NCBI GenBank assembly: GCA_038501785.1
Contig: JBAMJR010000040.1
Span: 8,429,001-8,493,000, forward strand
DNA length: 64,000 nucleotides
Direction: 5' to 3'
DNA from: Myoxocephalus aenaeus
Lineage: Eukaryota; Chordata; Actinopteri; Perciformes; Cottidae
Each line of letters opens with the position of its first letter. Positions within the stretch are counted from its first letter, which is position 1. The position numbers were made by a program, and so were the translations under genes. Of the stretch, positions 12,156 through 27,100 are shown one piece after another. The notes beneath the pieces were generated by a model. It was not told where the DNA came from. It saw only the letters and a program-made list of their open reading frames with translations, and did no database searches.

Positions 12156-15100
12156 TATATGAACGAGTGCAAAAAGACAGGGATTCAAGTTAATGAACTG
12201 AGCCATCACGGAGGACTTTTCCTTTGCGTTTACCTGCCCTCCAGAGTGCTGTCCTCTGCTCGTTGTTGGAGTTGAAGTCCTTGGCAAAAGTGTGCGACTC
12301 CAGGAGGCAGTCCAGCAGCTTGAAGAGGTGTGCAGAGGTCATGTGTCTGTACATGCCTTGTTCTGAGCCCGCCTCACCTCCCTCAGCCTCCGTCTCCTCC
12401 AGAGCGTCTCGCTGACAGGAGGACAGTTTGAAACGACTTTTAACTACGTATGTCTGACCATTTGAGATTGCACAGGGCATTCTGTCCCTTTTAAAAAGGG
12501 ACATATGAGCTTTTGCGCGAAACAAAAAGGGCAATTTTACAATCTCTTTATTAGTGTTGTAACTTACCTGTGCAGCGGCCATGTTCTCTGCATCCTCCTT
12601 CTTGCTGGTTGCCGGGTAAAACACAATGTTGTCTATGGTCTGGATAAGTTCAAGCTGTACGACGCATTTAATCAGCAGCCCTGCAAACAGCTTCTGGTCC
12701 GAAACTCCTTTAGAACAAAAAAACAAGTGGCGAAGGGACATGAGGGTAGAACTGACTTTGTAGAGGGACAAAATGCAACAATGGCAAACAGTTTATTTGA
12801 CCCATTTGTTTTTCAAATAGAGGTTTCAGGTGAATTTGCAGTGTGTGTGTGCGCCCACTCACTAGCATTGGACTTGCCCTTCCAGGTGTCGTCGCTGGAC
12901 ATCTGGCTGTGTCCTCTCTCAGACAGGGCTCTGTCGTAGCTGCTCTGGGACACGCTGTCGAAATCGGCCTCCTGGAGACAAAGTCATGGACACTCGCAGG
13001 TTAGTGTCCCACTTCTGACTCGGTGGGAAGGTTGGTAGGAAACAAAAATGGTGCTTTAACTGGTCAAAAGCAGCGCATCATGTTTCAAACCAAGTGTGAA
13101 GCATCCTCTGTAATTATTGCTACGTTATAGGAGTGTATTCATTTATTTTCTTACAAAATGCTTGCCGTCTGCAGTTTCATCGTCCTGTCCAGCCGGTCTC
13201 CAAGTCAACAAACTGAAACGCAAACAAAATGGCAGATCAGGCGTGAGGTGTTGCGATAACTTGCATCCTGTCACAGAAGCACGAGAACCTTCAACTACAT
13301 TAGCCTCAATCTTTATTACTTACTAGTATCTTCCCTCTGGAGGTGCTTTCTCTGACTAGACAACTATGCGCTTTGCCTTCAAAACAGTAACTATTACTTT
13401 AATATCTGTCTGAATGACCGCCATCATCCAGACGTTCCTGTGCAGTTTCATTAACATATTCAATCACCCAGCCAAGTTAACTCACGCGTGAGGGCTGGTG
13501 TTTTGGAAGATCTCCAGCATACAGGAGCAGGTGATGTTCCAGACCTCAGGACTGAACTTCTCCCCGTTCAGGATCACCAGGTTCTCCAGACAGTTTGTCC
13601 CCGACCGAGCCAGCTGCTCGTTGTCTGTGGAAGAAAGGCGTATGACTTCTCAGCACGTCTGAGGTTCACACAGTGCTCGTCACGGACTGAAAGATCTGGG
13701 CAACAGAGTCCTGCTACAGTGGCAGAATGTTTGGATTGTGATACTGTAATGCACATGACAGATGTTCAAACAAAAAGATAAGGAAACAGCTGTGTATTTC
13801 TTTCTCTCTTTAATACGAGTAAATCATCTTGTAGGGATGGTTTGGATGTTACCCCTCTTCCTTATGAGCATTATTGGCTGAGAGGAGCATTGCATTGCAG
13901 TGTTGTGCCCGTCTAAATTCATTTGAACACCCACCTTGCCTGACACACCACTGAAGCTGTGTGAAAATGTCAGCCAGCAGGATTTCACTGAGAGGCTCAT
14001 AGAACTGGGTGAACACGTCACAGATGGCATACAGAGCGTGGTTACATGTCGTCGTCATCCACTCCGTTTTCTGGAGGCAAACAAGAAACAAACGAGCAGA
14101 TATGAGTATGGTTTTTAAAAAGTCCCACCCCTTTTCATTCTGTATGTTAACATACAGTTTCTGCCTCTCCACATCCCAAAAAGAGGATATCCATCAGATA
14201 TCCAAGTGGCTTGTCAAGACATCAACAACCGTGACCTCTGACCTCTGTCTGCTGCTCAGGGAGCTTCATGTTGTCAAAGATGCGGAAGACGATTCTGAAG
14301 AGGTCGTGCCACCAGTGCTTCTCGAAGGTGAGACCGTAGCTCTTCATGATCTCGAACATGACCGTGAGACCTCTGTCGGGAGCAAAGACAAACAGTTCAC
14401 ACGTCAGTCTCGTTGCTTCACAGCTCTGGACAGCGCGGGATCACAGGCTTGTGATGTCGTCTGACAACGGGCCAAAAAAAAAAAACACGCACTTTTAGTG
14501 GCCGTCAACTGACCGTGAGGAGCACTACATTGCAGCCCGTTTATTGGCTGCAGCGTTCTCCCTCAATACTGGAACAATTAAAAAAAAAAAATGTTGTCCC
14601 CATTAGTCACAAAAACATGGGACAATAGGGTGCAGGTAGAAAAATACCAAAGCTGCCCTCTGATTGATATCTTGCTACATTTTTAGTCTATTCTATTATT
14701 CCCACATGCATGTTTACACATTGACAATAGGGTAATTAAACCAACAATAATTAAATCTACATGTTAACTTTCACTTAAGTCATGATAGCAAGGTACACTA
14801 AATAAATAAGTTCTGTTAACTTTAAGTTTTCTTTTTAATCCAGTCATGTTTTTGTGTTAAATCCTATTTTGTTTGTTTAGTTTTCTTTCTTTCTTTGTCC
14901 TTGGAAGAAAACAGGCCAGGTAAAGTACCAGCATTAGCGGGGGTGGAGGTCTGGGAGGACACGTTACTGTAGCTGAATAGGTATCGCTGAGCTGTTTATC
15001 TACCTGGTCCGGACGTCCAGCTTGCAGCGGTTGATGATACAAGAGAGCTCAAACAGAATGGGAAACCAGCCACGAACCCACACCCGATCACCAGGGGCAA

Positions 15101-18100
15101 CATTCATGTCATCACTGGTGTACTCCCTCAGGGCCTGGACAGGGACGCATGGACGTGTAACGTTTTATAAGAAGTTGAAAAGAAAATCACGCAGTGCTGA
15201 TTTGCAAATTATAGATAAATGCCGTTATCGCATTGGTACAGACTCAGTCGTTCCCACCTGTGGCCTTTCTGAGACGTATTTAGCGCAGTGTCGTATGAGT
15301 CTGATGGCCTCCATGCTGGTGTCAGGAAAAGCTGCGTTGCAGACAAACTCCGAGAGGCACTTCACTGCATCTTGGAACGAATCGATAGCAGCTGCAAAGT
15401 GATCCTGGAAGGTGTTCACTGAGGGACGAAGAGAGGGAAAGAAGATAAGAAAACAAGAATGCTTTGATTGGCTCATGAGCTCTTGAAAAGGTACTCTATG
15501 TAACGAGTTGCATGTATAATCACTTGTCAATGGATTGCAATGCAATAACAAGGATTTTCTGAAAGCTACATATAGCACCATTAAATCTCATCCCGTCAGT
15601 AAGTCTCACATTTTTATAAAAGCTATCTCGCGGTCAGCTGAGCGGTTTGAAACAGCACAGCCTCCATCACGCCTTTTTATTCTACCACCTGAGCCAAAAT
15701 GGCTGCCATGAGGACAGCGCTGCGGTCATACTCACGGACGATGTGCCCAGTGGTCTGGAAGGCCAGCTCCACGATGGTCTCATCGTGGTCGGAGGCTGCC
15801 TGGTGAAACACGGAGAAGATGTTCTTCCAACCTGAACGGATGTTGGCCGCCTGGGAGTTGACCATCTGAGCCACACACCTGATCACCATGTCTCTGATGG
15901 TGGGGGACCTGGGGGGGGCGGGGCAGCGTTATTTATCATATATAACCAATTTCCTCCCCACTATACTGAATCAGTCGCACTCCTATGATCCTGTAGCTTC
16001 TTACTATACATATACACAGGCCACTTGTGTACTGAGACATCTCATCATTATTATAATACATTACCTGTTCTTCTTCATGATGTGCTCAAAAGGCCTGAGG
16101 AAGTCTTTCTGGAAGCGGAAGTTGGCCAGCTCTCCTTTCTCCAAGAACTTCATGGAGAGCTGCCTCAATGAGTCCACAGCAAAGATGGCTACATCCTCAT
16201 TGGGGTTACAGCCCACCTAGAGGAAGACACAGCAGTCATGAGTGGGGCTCAGCTATTAGCTCAGCTAATCACAATGAACTGTGCCTTTCCAAGACAGTTT
16301 GGTTAATATGTGTGCTATATCTAACCCTAAAGAGACACTTTTATCACGTTATGTAGTTGATAACGGCAAATGTTAGAACAAGTTGGTTAATTATTCATCC
16401 AGCACACACACAGAGCAACATTAGCATTCATTGAGGGCTGTGTCTCTGGCCAACATTCACTCCGACTGTACGGAACAATTACACAGTGACAGATCTAACA
16501 TGGCTTTACTGATCCACTGTTCCACCCATTTCTGGATCTTTGTACCTTTGGGATTGGGACAAACAACTATGCCATCTGTATTTACAGTGACACTGCACGG
16601 CAAATGAAAAGCTATACTTGAACTTGTGTGTACAATCTTAGGACTAAAAACATGCCGCACCTAAATACATAAGAACAGGGTGTCGTCCCGCTGGTGCCTG
16701 CACTGTGGAACACTTTTTAAGCATCAAGTTCAGCAATTTGGCTGTTACCATCTTCTTTTTGTGTGTCACGAGATGGTGGAGCCAAGGACACCCGAACGCC
16801 GAATTTTACATTTTTAGGCAAGCAGAAAGGTTACAATTAACTTTCCTAAACTAGAAAACACACTGAAAGGGTTGAAGAAGTTTTAAGACGAAAACACAGA
16901 CAACTTCTATTTGACTCTAAATGGACCATCATTTACTAAATGAACATCATGCTGTATTGAAGAAGACTTGAAACTAGAGATTGAGACATAAACTCATGTT
17001 TACAATGTTTACTGAGGGAATAAATCAAGAGAGAAGTAAAGTCCTTTTCTCATAGACTTCTATACAACTAGAGGAGTCGCCCCCTGATGGCCATGAGAGA
17101 GAATGCACATTTAAGGCACAAACGCATTGGCTTCACTCACACTTTGCAAATCCTCTCGTCCACTGACCTTGTTGAAGTGGTCTCCTATGACCTGCCAAAT
17201 TCGAGACCACTGCAGCCTAATGCGGTTCATGTTATAGTAAGAGATTTCCACGATCTTTTGCAAGCTGAACATCCTCGCCTGGTGTGCCGAGGCCAGCTCA
17301 TCCATGGACACCGCGCAGAGCCACCGCACAAAGTCCACTGCAAACAATAGAACAGCAACACGTCATGAATAACTTCTTTCTTTGTGACGTAGAACAACCA
17401 GAGAGACTGAGCGCAACACTCACCAATTGCATTTCCATCTAGTCTGGTGGAACCAGTGAAGATCCTGCAAATATAAAAGCAGCTTTAGTATTTGTACTAA
17501 ACAGAGACCGCCATTCATCATAAAGGGCTGCATATAGATGTATTTATTATGTTATTAATGTCCATTTTGTCTTACCTGTCCACGGCTACCACCACACTCT
17601 GAGAGCTGGTCTCTCCTACCGACTCCTGGATGTGAGCCATCTGTCTCTTGTCCTGACTTCCCACCAGGTTACCTGCATCATCAAACATACTTAACACAAG
17701 CTAATGTATACAGTCAGGCATCACACAGACAACAAATGTCTGTGACTTTCAGAAGCGCAATGTGAAAAAGGTATTAATGCAGAAATGTACGCATGTTTGC
17801 TCTTATTTTCATTAAGAACGGCATTGTTGTAACATAAAACAATGGAGTCGATAAAGTTAACATTGGCTGTTACTGTAGAAGCACAACAGTAACTTGAAGT
17901 TTTGATGAGTCCTCAAAGCCAGAGCCAAAGTTCATATACGATTATAAGAGTTAGGGGTTGAATTGTGAATAGAAGCTATGCCATGTGTGTTTCTGTGCGT
18001 TTCTTACCAAGGCCCAGGGGCATGAACTCCTCTGTGCCGGAGGGTAGGCCCCGTATGCCGGCCTCCTTGTCCCGGACCACCCCCGAGATGTAGCGCGTCT

Positions 18101-21100
18101 TCACCCCTGTGCCGATCAACTGGGCGAGCTCCAGCTGACTGATGCACCTCAAGATCTACCACACAAAGACAAACACCGCAAGTAACTTTTATTAATCTTA
18201 GAATAGCTTTTGCTCTCAAAATAAAGACTTGGGATCTCAAAAGAGTGAGTTAGTATCTCATCTCAAATAATTAATCTCAAATAGTATCTCAAATCAAATT
18301 ATTAACTATTATTTTGAGATAGTAAGTAAATAGTTTAAAGCTTCTTATTATTTTGAGATATTATGTAAATATTTCAAAAGTTACTCATTATATTGCAATG
18401 CTAAATCATTCTGTTGAGATACTAATTAATGATTTTTTTGATACCAAATAATTATTTTGAAATAAGTCGATGTTGCAATACAAAATCATTATGTTGAGAT
18501 ATTAATATATTATTTTTAGATAAGTCATTGTTTTGTGATACTCAGTATCTTAAAATAATGATTACCAAGTATTATTTTTTTTAGAAGGCTCCGAGAACAG
18601 GACCTCCTTTTCAAGGTTAAGTTTTCATTGTATTCCTTGTTGTACTGGCTGGAATGGGCTTTCATCGAGAACAGTTTTGATCATGTTTATATGAAAACGT
18701 CATCCTTGATCATAAATAACCACTTTTATTATTAAACTCTAGAGGATGATGCATTTCCCTTGGGTGGCGGGAACATAATTCACCAGGAGCATCTCAGTGT
18801 GTGCCCTTGGTTTGGGCTGAAAGTTAATGAAAGATTAAAGCACGGAAAGTTCTGACACCGAGAAGGACTACTGCTGGGACTGTTTCACAACAAAAAAAAG
18901 AAACTATGATCACGTAGTTCTGACAGAGACTTTTGCCAAATTCTGTGGGATGTTTCAAAATGCAATTCTTTGTACACGTATGCTTTGTGTTTGTAGGCAA
19001 GTAGCTGAGTGCACGTTATCTTCTATCACTCTTTACGGAAGTCATTTGTGAGATCTAAATCATACTTTTCCTCTGCGCTACGACTGCTCATAAATCCGGT
19101 TAGCAAAGACTCACCTCATGCCAGGAGTTGCCCAGGTAGTTTCCGTCGGTGTGGGCCACAGTGATCAGGGTCTTGATGGTGTCGATGTTCTTCTGCTTCA
19201 TCTCCGTGATGCTGGAACTGGCCGTCAGCAGGGTGAATCTGGCCAAGGCTTGGACATACGCGTCTCGCTCCAACTACAGACAGGAAGGCCGGTTACTACA
19301 CGGTCAACAGAACCTATGGTCATGCTGTTTGAAACACCAAGAATGCTGAGCCAACGCAAAAGTTAAAACACATTACTGGCGGAGGCACATAAATCGAAAG
19401 ATCAACCAGACCTGCATGTTGAAGATGCTGGCGATCCTGATGGCACATCGAATGCCCTCCAGACACAGGGAGGCCACCTCGGGGTCGTCGCAGTCCTGCA
19501 GTCCCACGCTGAACGCTGCGAGCAGGGGGGTCCACGCCAGCTACGACGGACAGAAATGATCAGAAGGTGTACGTTTCCAACACGTCAGCAGATTGTGACG
19601 TCGCCTCTCTGGCTGCAATTCGCATTTCCACCGTTCAAAAGAACTGCTTCGATCTAAATCGTACCTTGAACATGGGCCTGACGTGCTCCAGGTGTGTAGC
19701 GCTGAAGAACGGCGCCTGGGCGTGGCTGACAGCCTCCATCAGAGCTTTAGCGGTCTTCGCCATCTGCTCCATCTCCACGTTGTACAGCAGACGCCGCTGC
19801 TTCTCACTGGCTACACCTGGACAGAGGAGGACGCAACTGTTTCGGATGCTCGTCATCAAAAACAGCCAGCGGTGTCACGGAGAGGAAACCAGCCGCCGCG
19901 AGACAGACTGTCCGGAAAGCGTTTCATTTCGGCGAGTAATCCCGACGGAAAGAAGGGAGACAAGGACTCACTCTGTTTGGTGGATTTCGGGGTGATGGAG
20001 AACTCTTTGCTCTCCTTCATGGCGATCTTCTTGCCTGCGATCTCATTGTATATGGCAGATAGATACTCCTCGGGCAGGTCCTTGCTGTCGTTGATACCGC
20101 GGTTCATCTTGATGTACTGCTCCTTCGTCATCTTGTTCTTCACCTATATAAATGAAGGAGATTGAAAGAGCTCAGTTATGCCGATTTGGCTGTTTCGATG
20201 CACAAAAGAAAGAGTGATGTGGTGGATCTTTTTTGTTTGTTTTACTCCTTTGACTAGATTATTTCTGTCAACATAAACATGGCACTGTAATAACTATTAC
20301 AGACTGTCATGTTACACTGGTCTGGATCAGTTATGAACTAAATGTCAAGAAAATAAATAAATAATTAAAGCAGAAAGCCACTGAAGGAAACAGGAAGCTA
20401 AAATTGTGTGGAGAAACAAAACCAGACTGCTGCTCCTTAGTCTTACAATGTGGTGCTGCATGGAGTAGAATTAATCTCATGATTTACTGCAATTGTCTTT
20501 ACAGCTGTAAATAAAGTTATGTCACCGATATCGTCTCCCCCCCAAGCTCATGTGTTAACGGTGTGCCATATTTCACACCTGCTTTTCCCAGACTTTAAAT
20601 TTCAGATGCAGTTTCCTCTGTCACGGCGGCCTGTCAGCAGTGATAAATCAGAGGGAGCAGCTATTTGTAGAGACGGGTGAGGGCCTGCTGCCAACGCAGA
20701 GGACTCTGGTGAAGAAACGCACGGCCGTCCAGCAACAATGTCGGACTATTGCTGGCGCCCAACCAAACACAAGCAAGCGCCGGTAGAGCAATTTGTGTTG
20801 CGTTAATGCGGTTTACCTGGCGAGTGGAAAATAAACTTTCCGGAGTTGTAAAATGTGTTATAAACTACTGCACAGTGTTTTGGTTTCTGTTAAGCCTTCA
20901 AGCACACAAAACAAGACTTCAAGGTGCATCGTATTTCACCCCTCCAACTGCCGCTTTTTTTAATTTATTTTTTAACAGAAGCAGAGAAAAATACATTCAG
21001 GTGATCCGTTTTTTTATTTTGATGTAAATTGTTTTGTCTTCTGCGTTCATGAGGAAAAAAAAGAGCTTTTGCCCAGATAGTCTTTTTAATTTCTTTTTGT

Positions 21101-24100
21101 TTGGCAGGTGAATCTTTTGTTGTTGTAACACTGATTTTGGCCACAAGAGGCAGAAGTGCACCACTGCCTCATGTGCTAATAAATAATAAAATAAACAAAA
21201 GCATTTACGTTGTCTTCTTTCCTTAATTTCTCCATGCACTCTAAACACATTGTGAGCAAGCGAGTTATGCAACATCACTGTCACGTCTTTCTTTTGGATG
21301 GAATGAATGCTTTTAGTTCTTTTATCCATATAAATAAACAGGCAACAAACGCTATGTGAATAGTAAATAAAGATCCTTCCACAGAGACGAGACACACTTG
21401 CATACTGATGATACACTGGCGCACATATGGTGACGATAGTGACACTCCAGCTTCCTCACCTGAGGACTGTGCAGGTCTGTGGTGAGCATGATGATGGAGT
21501 ACGCCAGCACGTAGGCAGTGTCTGCACTGGCAAACAGGATCTGTCTACAAACGTGGACACATCAGGGCAAACGGTTAGTAGTTTGTTTTCGTTCCAACCG
21601 AACGTAAACCTTTGTGACCAAGAATAAAAAGACAGTTTGACAAGCACCAATAAGCCTTATGTTTCTTACCCCTGGTTGCACTCCAAGTATCGGGCAGCAA
21701 ACTTCTCCATCAGCCTGTCGATCTTCTGGGCCTCACCAGGCAGCCTGAAGCCTTCCAGGAACGCTCTGAGTGCCGAGACAAAGTCCCGGCCGCAGAAGTC
21801 CAACTGGTCCACGTAGCAGTACATCGCCTCTATGTTGAACTTGATGTTCTCGCCCAGGAACTCTCCCACCTGGGTCTGTGGATGCAGAGGGAAAGGGGGC
21901 TTGAAAAACTGCTTTGTTGCCTGAGAATACAGTGTTGTATCATTTAAATCGGTGTGATCCCTCACCGTGTCCAGTCTCTCCTCCTGGTGCAGGAACTGGG
22001 CGATGTCCTCGGCTGCGGCACCCAGCATGCCCTGGTCCTGCAGGTACTGGATACCTCGCTTTGGCTTCTTGTTGAAACTGAGGAGAGAGAGAACGGAGGA
22101 AAGCAATCAATGCTCATCTTCTCGAAACAAGAACAAAAAGGTATTAAGTATCAAAAAGGTGAAAATATTCCACTCCGGTCCATTGATAACCGCTGATCCT
22201 GAGTAAACAGGTTGAGAAAAACAAGAGCTCACAGTTCGATGCCGTGCTCGATGATGTCCTTTTGCTGTTTGATAACCTCGTACTGCTCGGGGTGGTCCGC
22301 CTGGGACAGCGCCATGCTGGAGGAGACGGTGGAGTCGAGAGAACTGATGCTGTCTCGACGGCCCGCCAGCGGCTCTGGGAGCTTCAGCTCTGCTCCGTCG
22401 CTGTCGGACGGATGCTCCTGGCCTGCGAACACGTCACGCGTTTAGACTCCCTCCCTCTCTCATGTGCATTGTTCAACAGATTTACAGTACACTTACCGAG
22501 GTTGGCTTGAAGGTTTGGATTGACATACATGTCTTTGCTCCACTCCACCATACATTTGAGGATGGACACCAGGCACTCCAAACCCTTTTTACGTAGGCTC
22601 AGCTCCTGTGGATATCAAAGAATGATCATTTACACAATGAAATTAATAGCATTGTAAAATATGAACGTGAACTACTGAGGAGTTAACGTCTGTCTCTGAC
22701 CACCTGTCCAGAAAGATACCTCTAATCAAAACATGTGCTCCTACAGTGTTGATTACTAGAATATGCAACAAAGGGACACTGAGCCCTTGCGCGTACCTGC
22801 AGAGGAGTCATCCCCAGCTCCTGACCGCTCCTGCCCTGAGCGATCTTAGACAGGTCGCTGACGAGGCGCTCGAAGATGTTGGCTGCATTCAAGTCACAGT
22901 CGTAGTTCACGTAGATGTCAACCACGCACTGGGCATCTGGAGGAGGGAGGACATTTGTTAAGATACAGCAGGGTGATAACGCACCGTTGGCTGAAGTGAT
23001 CAGTAAATACAATAATCAAATTCAAGGCCAGGGTTTTCCATGGAGAGAATCAAGATGGCTGCTCAAATGGCAATAAAATAAAACTTACTTCACGACCTTA
23101 GGTGCACCTCTGCCTTCTAAAAATAACATCAGTCACTCCGGAGAAAAGAGGACACGGTAGGATGATGCACAGAAGCACGGCTGTGCCCCTGGTGTGCATG
23201 CGACTCGTGCTGCTAGAGCTTTTTGGATCAGTGCCACCGGTCTGAATCTAATGATTTCGGATTAAGATAAAAGCTGAAGCAGCACAAGTTTACAGAGAGA
23301 TTAAATACTCATCTTGTTCGCATTATCAAGATCCCTGGGATGTAATTCTCACGAGCTTCATATCCATAAAGTATGAAACACTGTCGAATAAATACGTTCC
23401 CCATCAGGGATTCAGCTTTTGATAAAACACTCGTCTTCTGTGTTCCCCAGCAGTGAAACCATTTTCTGTCACATACATGGTTCATTTCCATAAATGCCCA
23501 GTCATGTCTAAAAAAAGCCGTAGACATAGAAGTCCCCAATGTCTGAATGACAGAAAGCCATCGCTTGAACATATTGATGTATTTTATGTCCGACAGGGCT
23601 TTGGTTTGACCGTCTGATCTCTTCGTTATGCGTCAGTGGATTTGTACCTGCACAGATGCGCGTTAGTGTCTGGATGACCATCCACTTGTGCTCAAAGGAG
23701 CTGGTCGAAGTCTCCAAGATGGTGAGAAAAATCTCCCGGAAAAACACCTGCGGTAAGGTGGAGGAGAGAGATTAAGTGGCAGTGTGACTTTGATCAAACG
23801 AGCGGCAGCAGGTACATTTTTCTCTCTTCGCTCCTTCGCTCTAAGGCCTGCCAGACAAACGGACTCAGCAGAGATGACACAGCCTGTTGCGGTTATTCTG
23901 CGTCCGTACCTCAATCTGCATCTTCAGGTGGACCTTGAAGTGAGAGAGCAATGTGAGGAAGATAGCCAGCGAAAGCTCGAAGACCTCTGGCACTGAGGAG
24001 ACGCCGTTTTTGGACAGCGCCACGCACAGATACTGTTTGATGGCGTTGACGAACATCTCGTGAGTGCGAAACACCGGCCCGGCGCCCTGCAGCACGGAGA

Positions 24101-27100
24101 GCAGCAGCTGCAGGGACACAATCTTGGACCGCAACTCATGGGACCTGCAGAGGAGAGGGATTGTTACACTGTATGCCTGAAGTGTAACTATAGAAAAGAA
24201 ATAAACAAAAACACTGAGGAGGCAACACGCTCAGCATATGTATATAAATGTGCCTTAACGTCAATAAATTGTGTTCCAGTTTAGTCACAAAGGATACTTT
24301 GGTATAATCGTGGTATTTATTGAATGTAGGTCAGACAGACTTCTTTGTGAGCTTCTTCCAGGCTCAGTTGACTCTGGTCTATTCACACTGACGGGCTCAG
24401 GGTCTAATGTTACAGTAACTAGAGATGACAGGGGCCACGCCACGATGGAAAAGAGCAAGTTCACCTGTGGAAACTGAGATGAAGTCCTGTGCGTAAGCCA
24501 AAGGCATCTATATTTGTTTTGGCGAACAGTTGCCGTGTAAAAAGACCACAAAATAAGCCATTTAGGATGCGTGTTCCCATCATCGTATGAAACGATTCTA
24601 CGTCAGGGTGTTACGAGAAACTTAAACAAAATATATATATCTTCATGGTGTGAGGTAAAAAAAAAGAAATGTGGCCAACTGAGATAAAGTTTAGCAGATT
24701 AGTCATGGCATAAGTAGTCGTAGATCTCGAGGTCTTATGAAACAAAAGCACTCACTTTGGGTCCGGGGGTCCTTCGGCCAGAGGCTTCATGGAGAGTTTG
24801 CACAGAGAGCGGAACACCAGAAAGGCGTCTTTCTGCAGGATGTGAGAGAATCGGGCGGCACCGTGGGATCCCTGCAGGGACTCAACGTCCTGAGACAGAT
24901 GAAGAAAGTCCGGCTTACTTTTTTATGCAAACAAACACAACATCTGGTGATATCAATGTGCTTCCCTACACTGTGACGATTGTGGATGAAGTGGTTACAT
25001 TTTACTCAATAACTCAGTATGCTTGATAATATTAATACACCACTGCTCGCTTTAGTCATTAAAACCTCACCTCAGTGAGTCCGCGTTTTGCCATAAGCCG
25101 GGTCCGTTTCTAAGGAAGTCAGCCCGCTACAATGGTCGCAATGGCAACGGTACACATAAAAATGGCCGCCGCTCTGACCATCCTGCTATGCCGATTTGAA
25201 TGTGAATGTCCCTTATACTCTTACTCTATTTCTAAGGGTTCCAATTTGATTTGAGGTTTTCCAGATGTTCCCAGAGGACCCACGGTTTTAGTTAAGAATC
25301 TAACCAGAAGGGTAAACGTTCTGGTAGCAGCATTCCCTACTGCCTACATTCCTCCCATATTCACTGAACTTTCACTTGCCTTGGCCGTGCACAAGTGTGA
25401 CTGATGAGCGGAACTAAACAGTCTTGAGGCTCATTTTTATAGAATTAATATCAAACAAAAGGAAGTAAGCTTTCTGGCCATGTCTCACATGCGCAAAACC
25501 TATTTGGCGCGCTCACGATTACGAATGTTAAAAGACAACAACATACTTGCAAACGTGAATTAAATTCCCTTTACTCTGAAATGTAGGTGGATCATTACAG
25601 CAGTTGAGGATGAGAAATATGATCAGTATGATTTGGAAACGCGTCGGTAGAAGTGCAATACCCATGTGTAAATTAACATTTACGATTATTATTTCATACT
25701 TAAACCACAATAAAAGAATGTATCCACAAGCACTTTAATATTTCATGTATTTCTCTATAACATGGCCAGTTAAATTGCTTCTCAGCCAGGCGTAAGTCTT
25801 TGAGGGCGATCATGCGTTGGGTTGTGTGTGTGTGTGTGTGTGTGTGTGTGTCTCGTCTATCCACGGCTAATCGTCCATACTGCTGGACCCATCAGATGAT
25901 ATATTTTGTGCTCATTTATGACCGTATGCTGAAGGACCTCTTGTTGTTGTGGATATTCACAATTTTTGAAAACATATATTTCATACACTTTTATTTTTTA
26001 TTTTTTTTAGAATCGCGATTGAATGCCGACTCCTCACTAGTCTTAACCAGCAGCAGCCGCATGTGATCAACAACTGTTTCAGTAGCAAAAGCCATTTCCG
26101 GCCATGGGCTAGGGTAAAAAACAAGCCTTACTGAGTCCGTTGCAGGACACATTTTGGCCTTTGTCGCTCAAAAAAAGACCTCTATAGAAACATTTGTTCT
26201 CATTTTGTAACCTGTACTGCTGTTGTTATAACTAACAGGTTAACACTGCTCACCAGCATATCTGTGGAGGAAACAGAAGAGCGGTCCTCAATGATGCCGT
26301 TCATCTGCTGACCCTCTGTTCTGACTCTGGGGGGAGCCACTTCTGTCTCATCGACGGGGTGGGCTGGGTGCTCACCTCCTGGAGGAGAGGCCACGATGGA
26401 TATTTTCAGGTCATGACCATATGTATTGACATTTATCAGAACAAAAACAGACAGAAGACATAAATGAGAGAATAACTAATAAGTTCAGACCTGTCTCACT
26501 GTGCATCTGCGTTGGCTGTTGCTCTCCCGCCACTGCTTCAGTCGTCGCTGACTCGGGTGGATTTGGATTGCTCTCGGGTTTGTCCACTTCCTCAGCTGGC
26601 TCAGCTTCTGTAGGAGGCATCTCCACGCCTTCATCTTCAAAAACTAAATCTGTTGTAATTAAATAAAGAGGACGAAGAGGCTATTACCTTCAAAAAAAGA
26701 AAAACAAATAGAATTATTTTCATAATTTAACTGTAAACTGAAAGTTGACACATACCTTTTGAAGGCGTGATCTGTTCTGCTCCTCCATTCAGCGGAGCGC
26801 TGCCGCCCTCAGGTTCTCCATTTACTGCCGCTTGGTCCAGGTCAGGAGCTGGCGGCGGGGGCGTGGAGCTGGTGGCGTCGACGGCAGTGAGGTCCGGAGA
26901 ACTGGCTGCCGGGGATGGCGAGCCCCGGGGCTCCGGGATAGGCGAGGCCTGGGGCTCCGGGGTAGGCGAGGCCTGGGGCTCCGGGGTAGGCGTCCGGTCA
27001 GACCGGGGAGAGCCAGACCTCCGATTACCTGGCACTGGAGACGGGTTCTGCTGGGGCAGACAAAGCCGGTCCTTCTCCTGCTCCTGAGCCTCCAGAGCCT

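Larger units (their letters stand above)
9620..14070 (-). other. arfgef2: arfgef2 coding exons 31-39 (C-terminal region)
   Basis: Exons: 13935-14070, 13486-13624, 13155-13197, 12863-12971, 12568-12707, 12234-12411, 11540-11678, 10815-10932, 9620-9787. They include TEWMTTTCNHALYAICDVFT, KCVVQLELIQTIDNIVFYPA, SAHLFKLLDCLLESHTFAKD and the terminal FKPHASCYYPHLCEMMQFDL, then a stop at 9622-9620. Exon 33 (43 nt) and its acceptor (GGAG before ACC) were chosen by phase and weak similarity, so they are the least sure. Exon 38 appears to end at AAG followed by GCAGGA, a GC donor. The extreme C-terminus (AAPEATAAARTPTS) differs from mammals. Confidence 0.88.
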
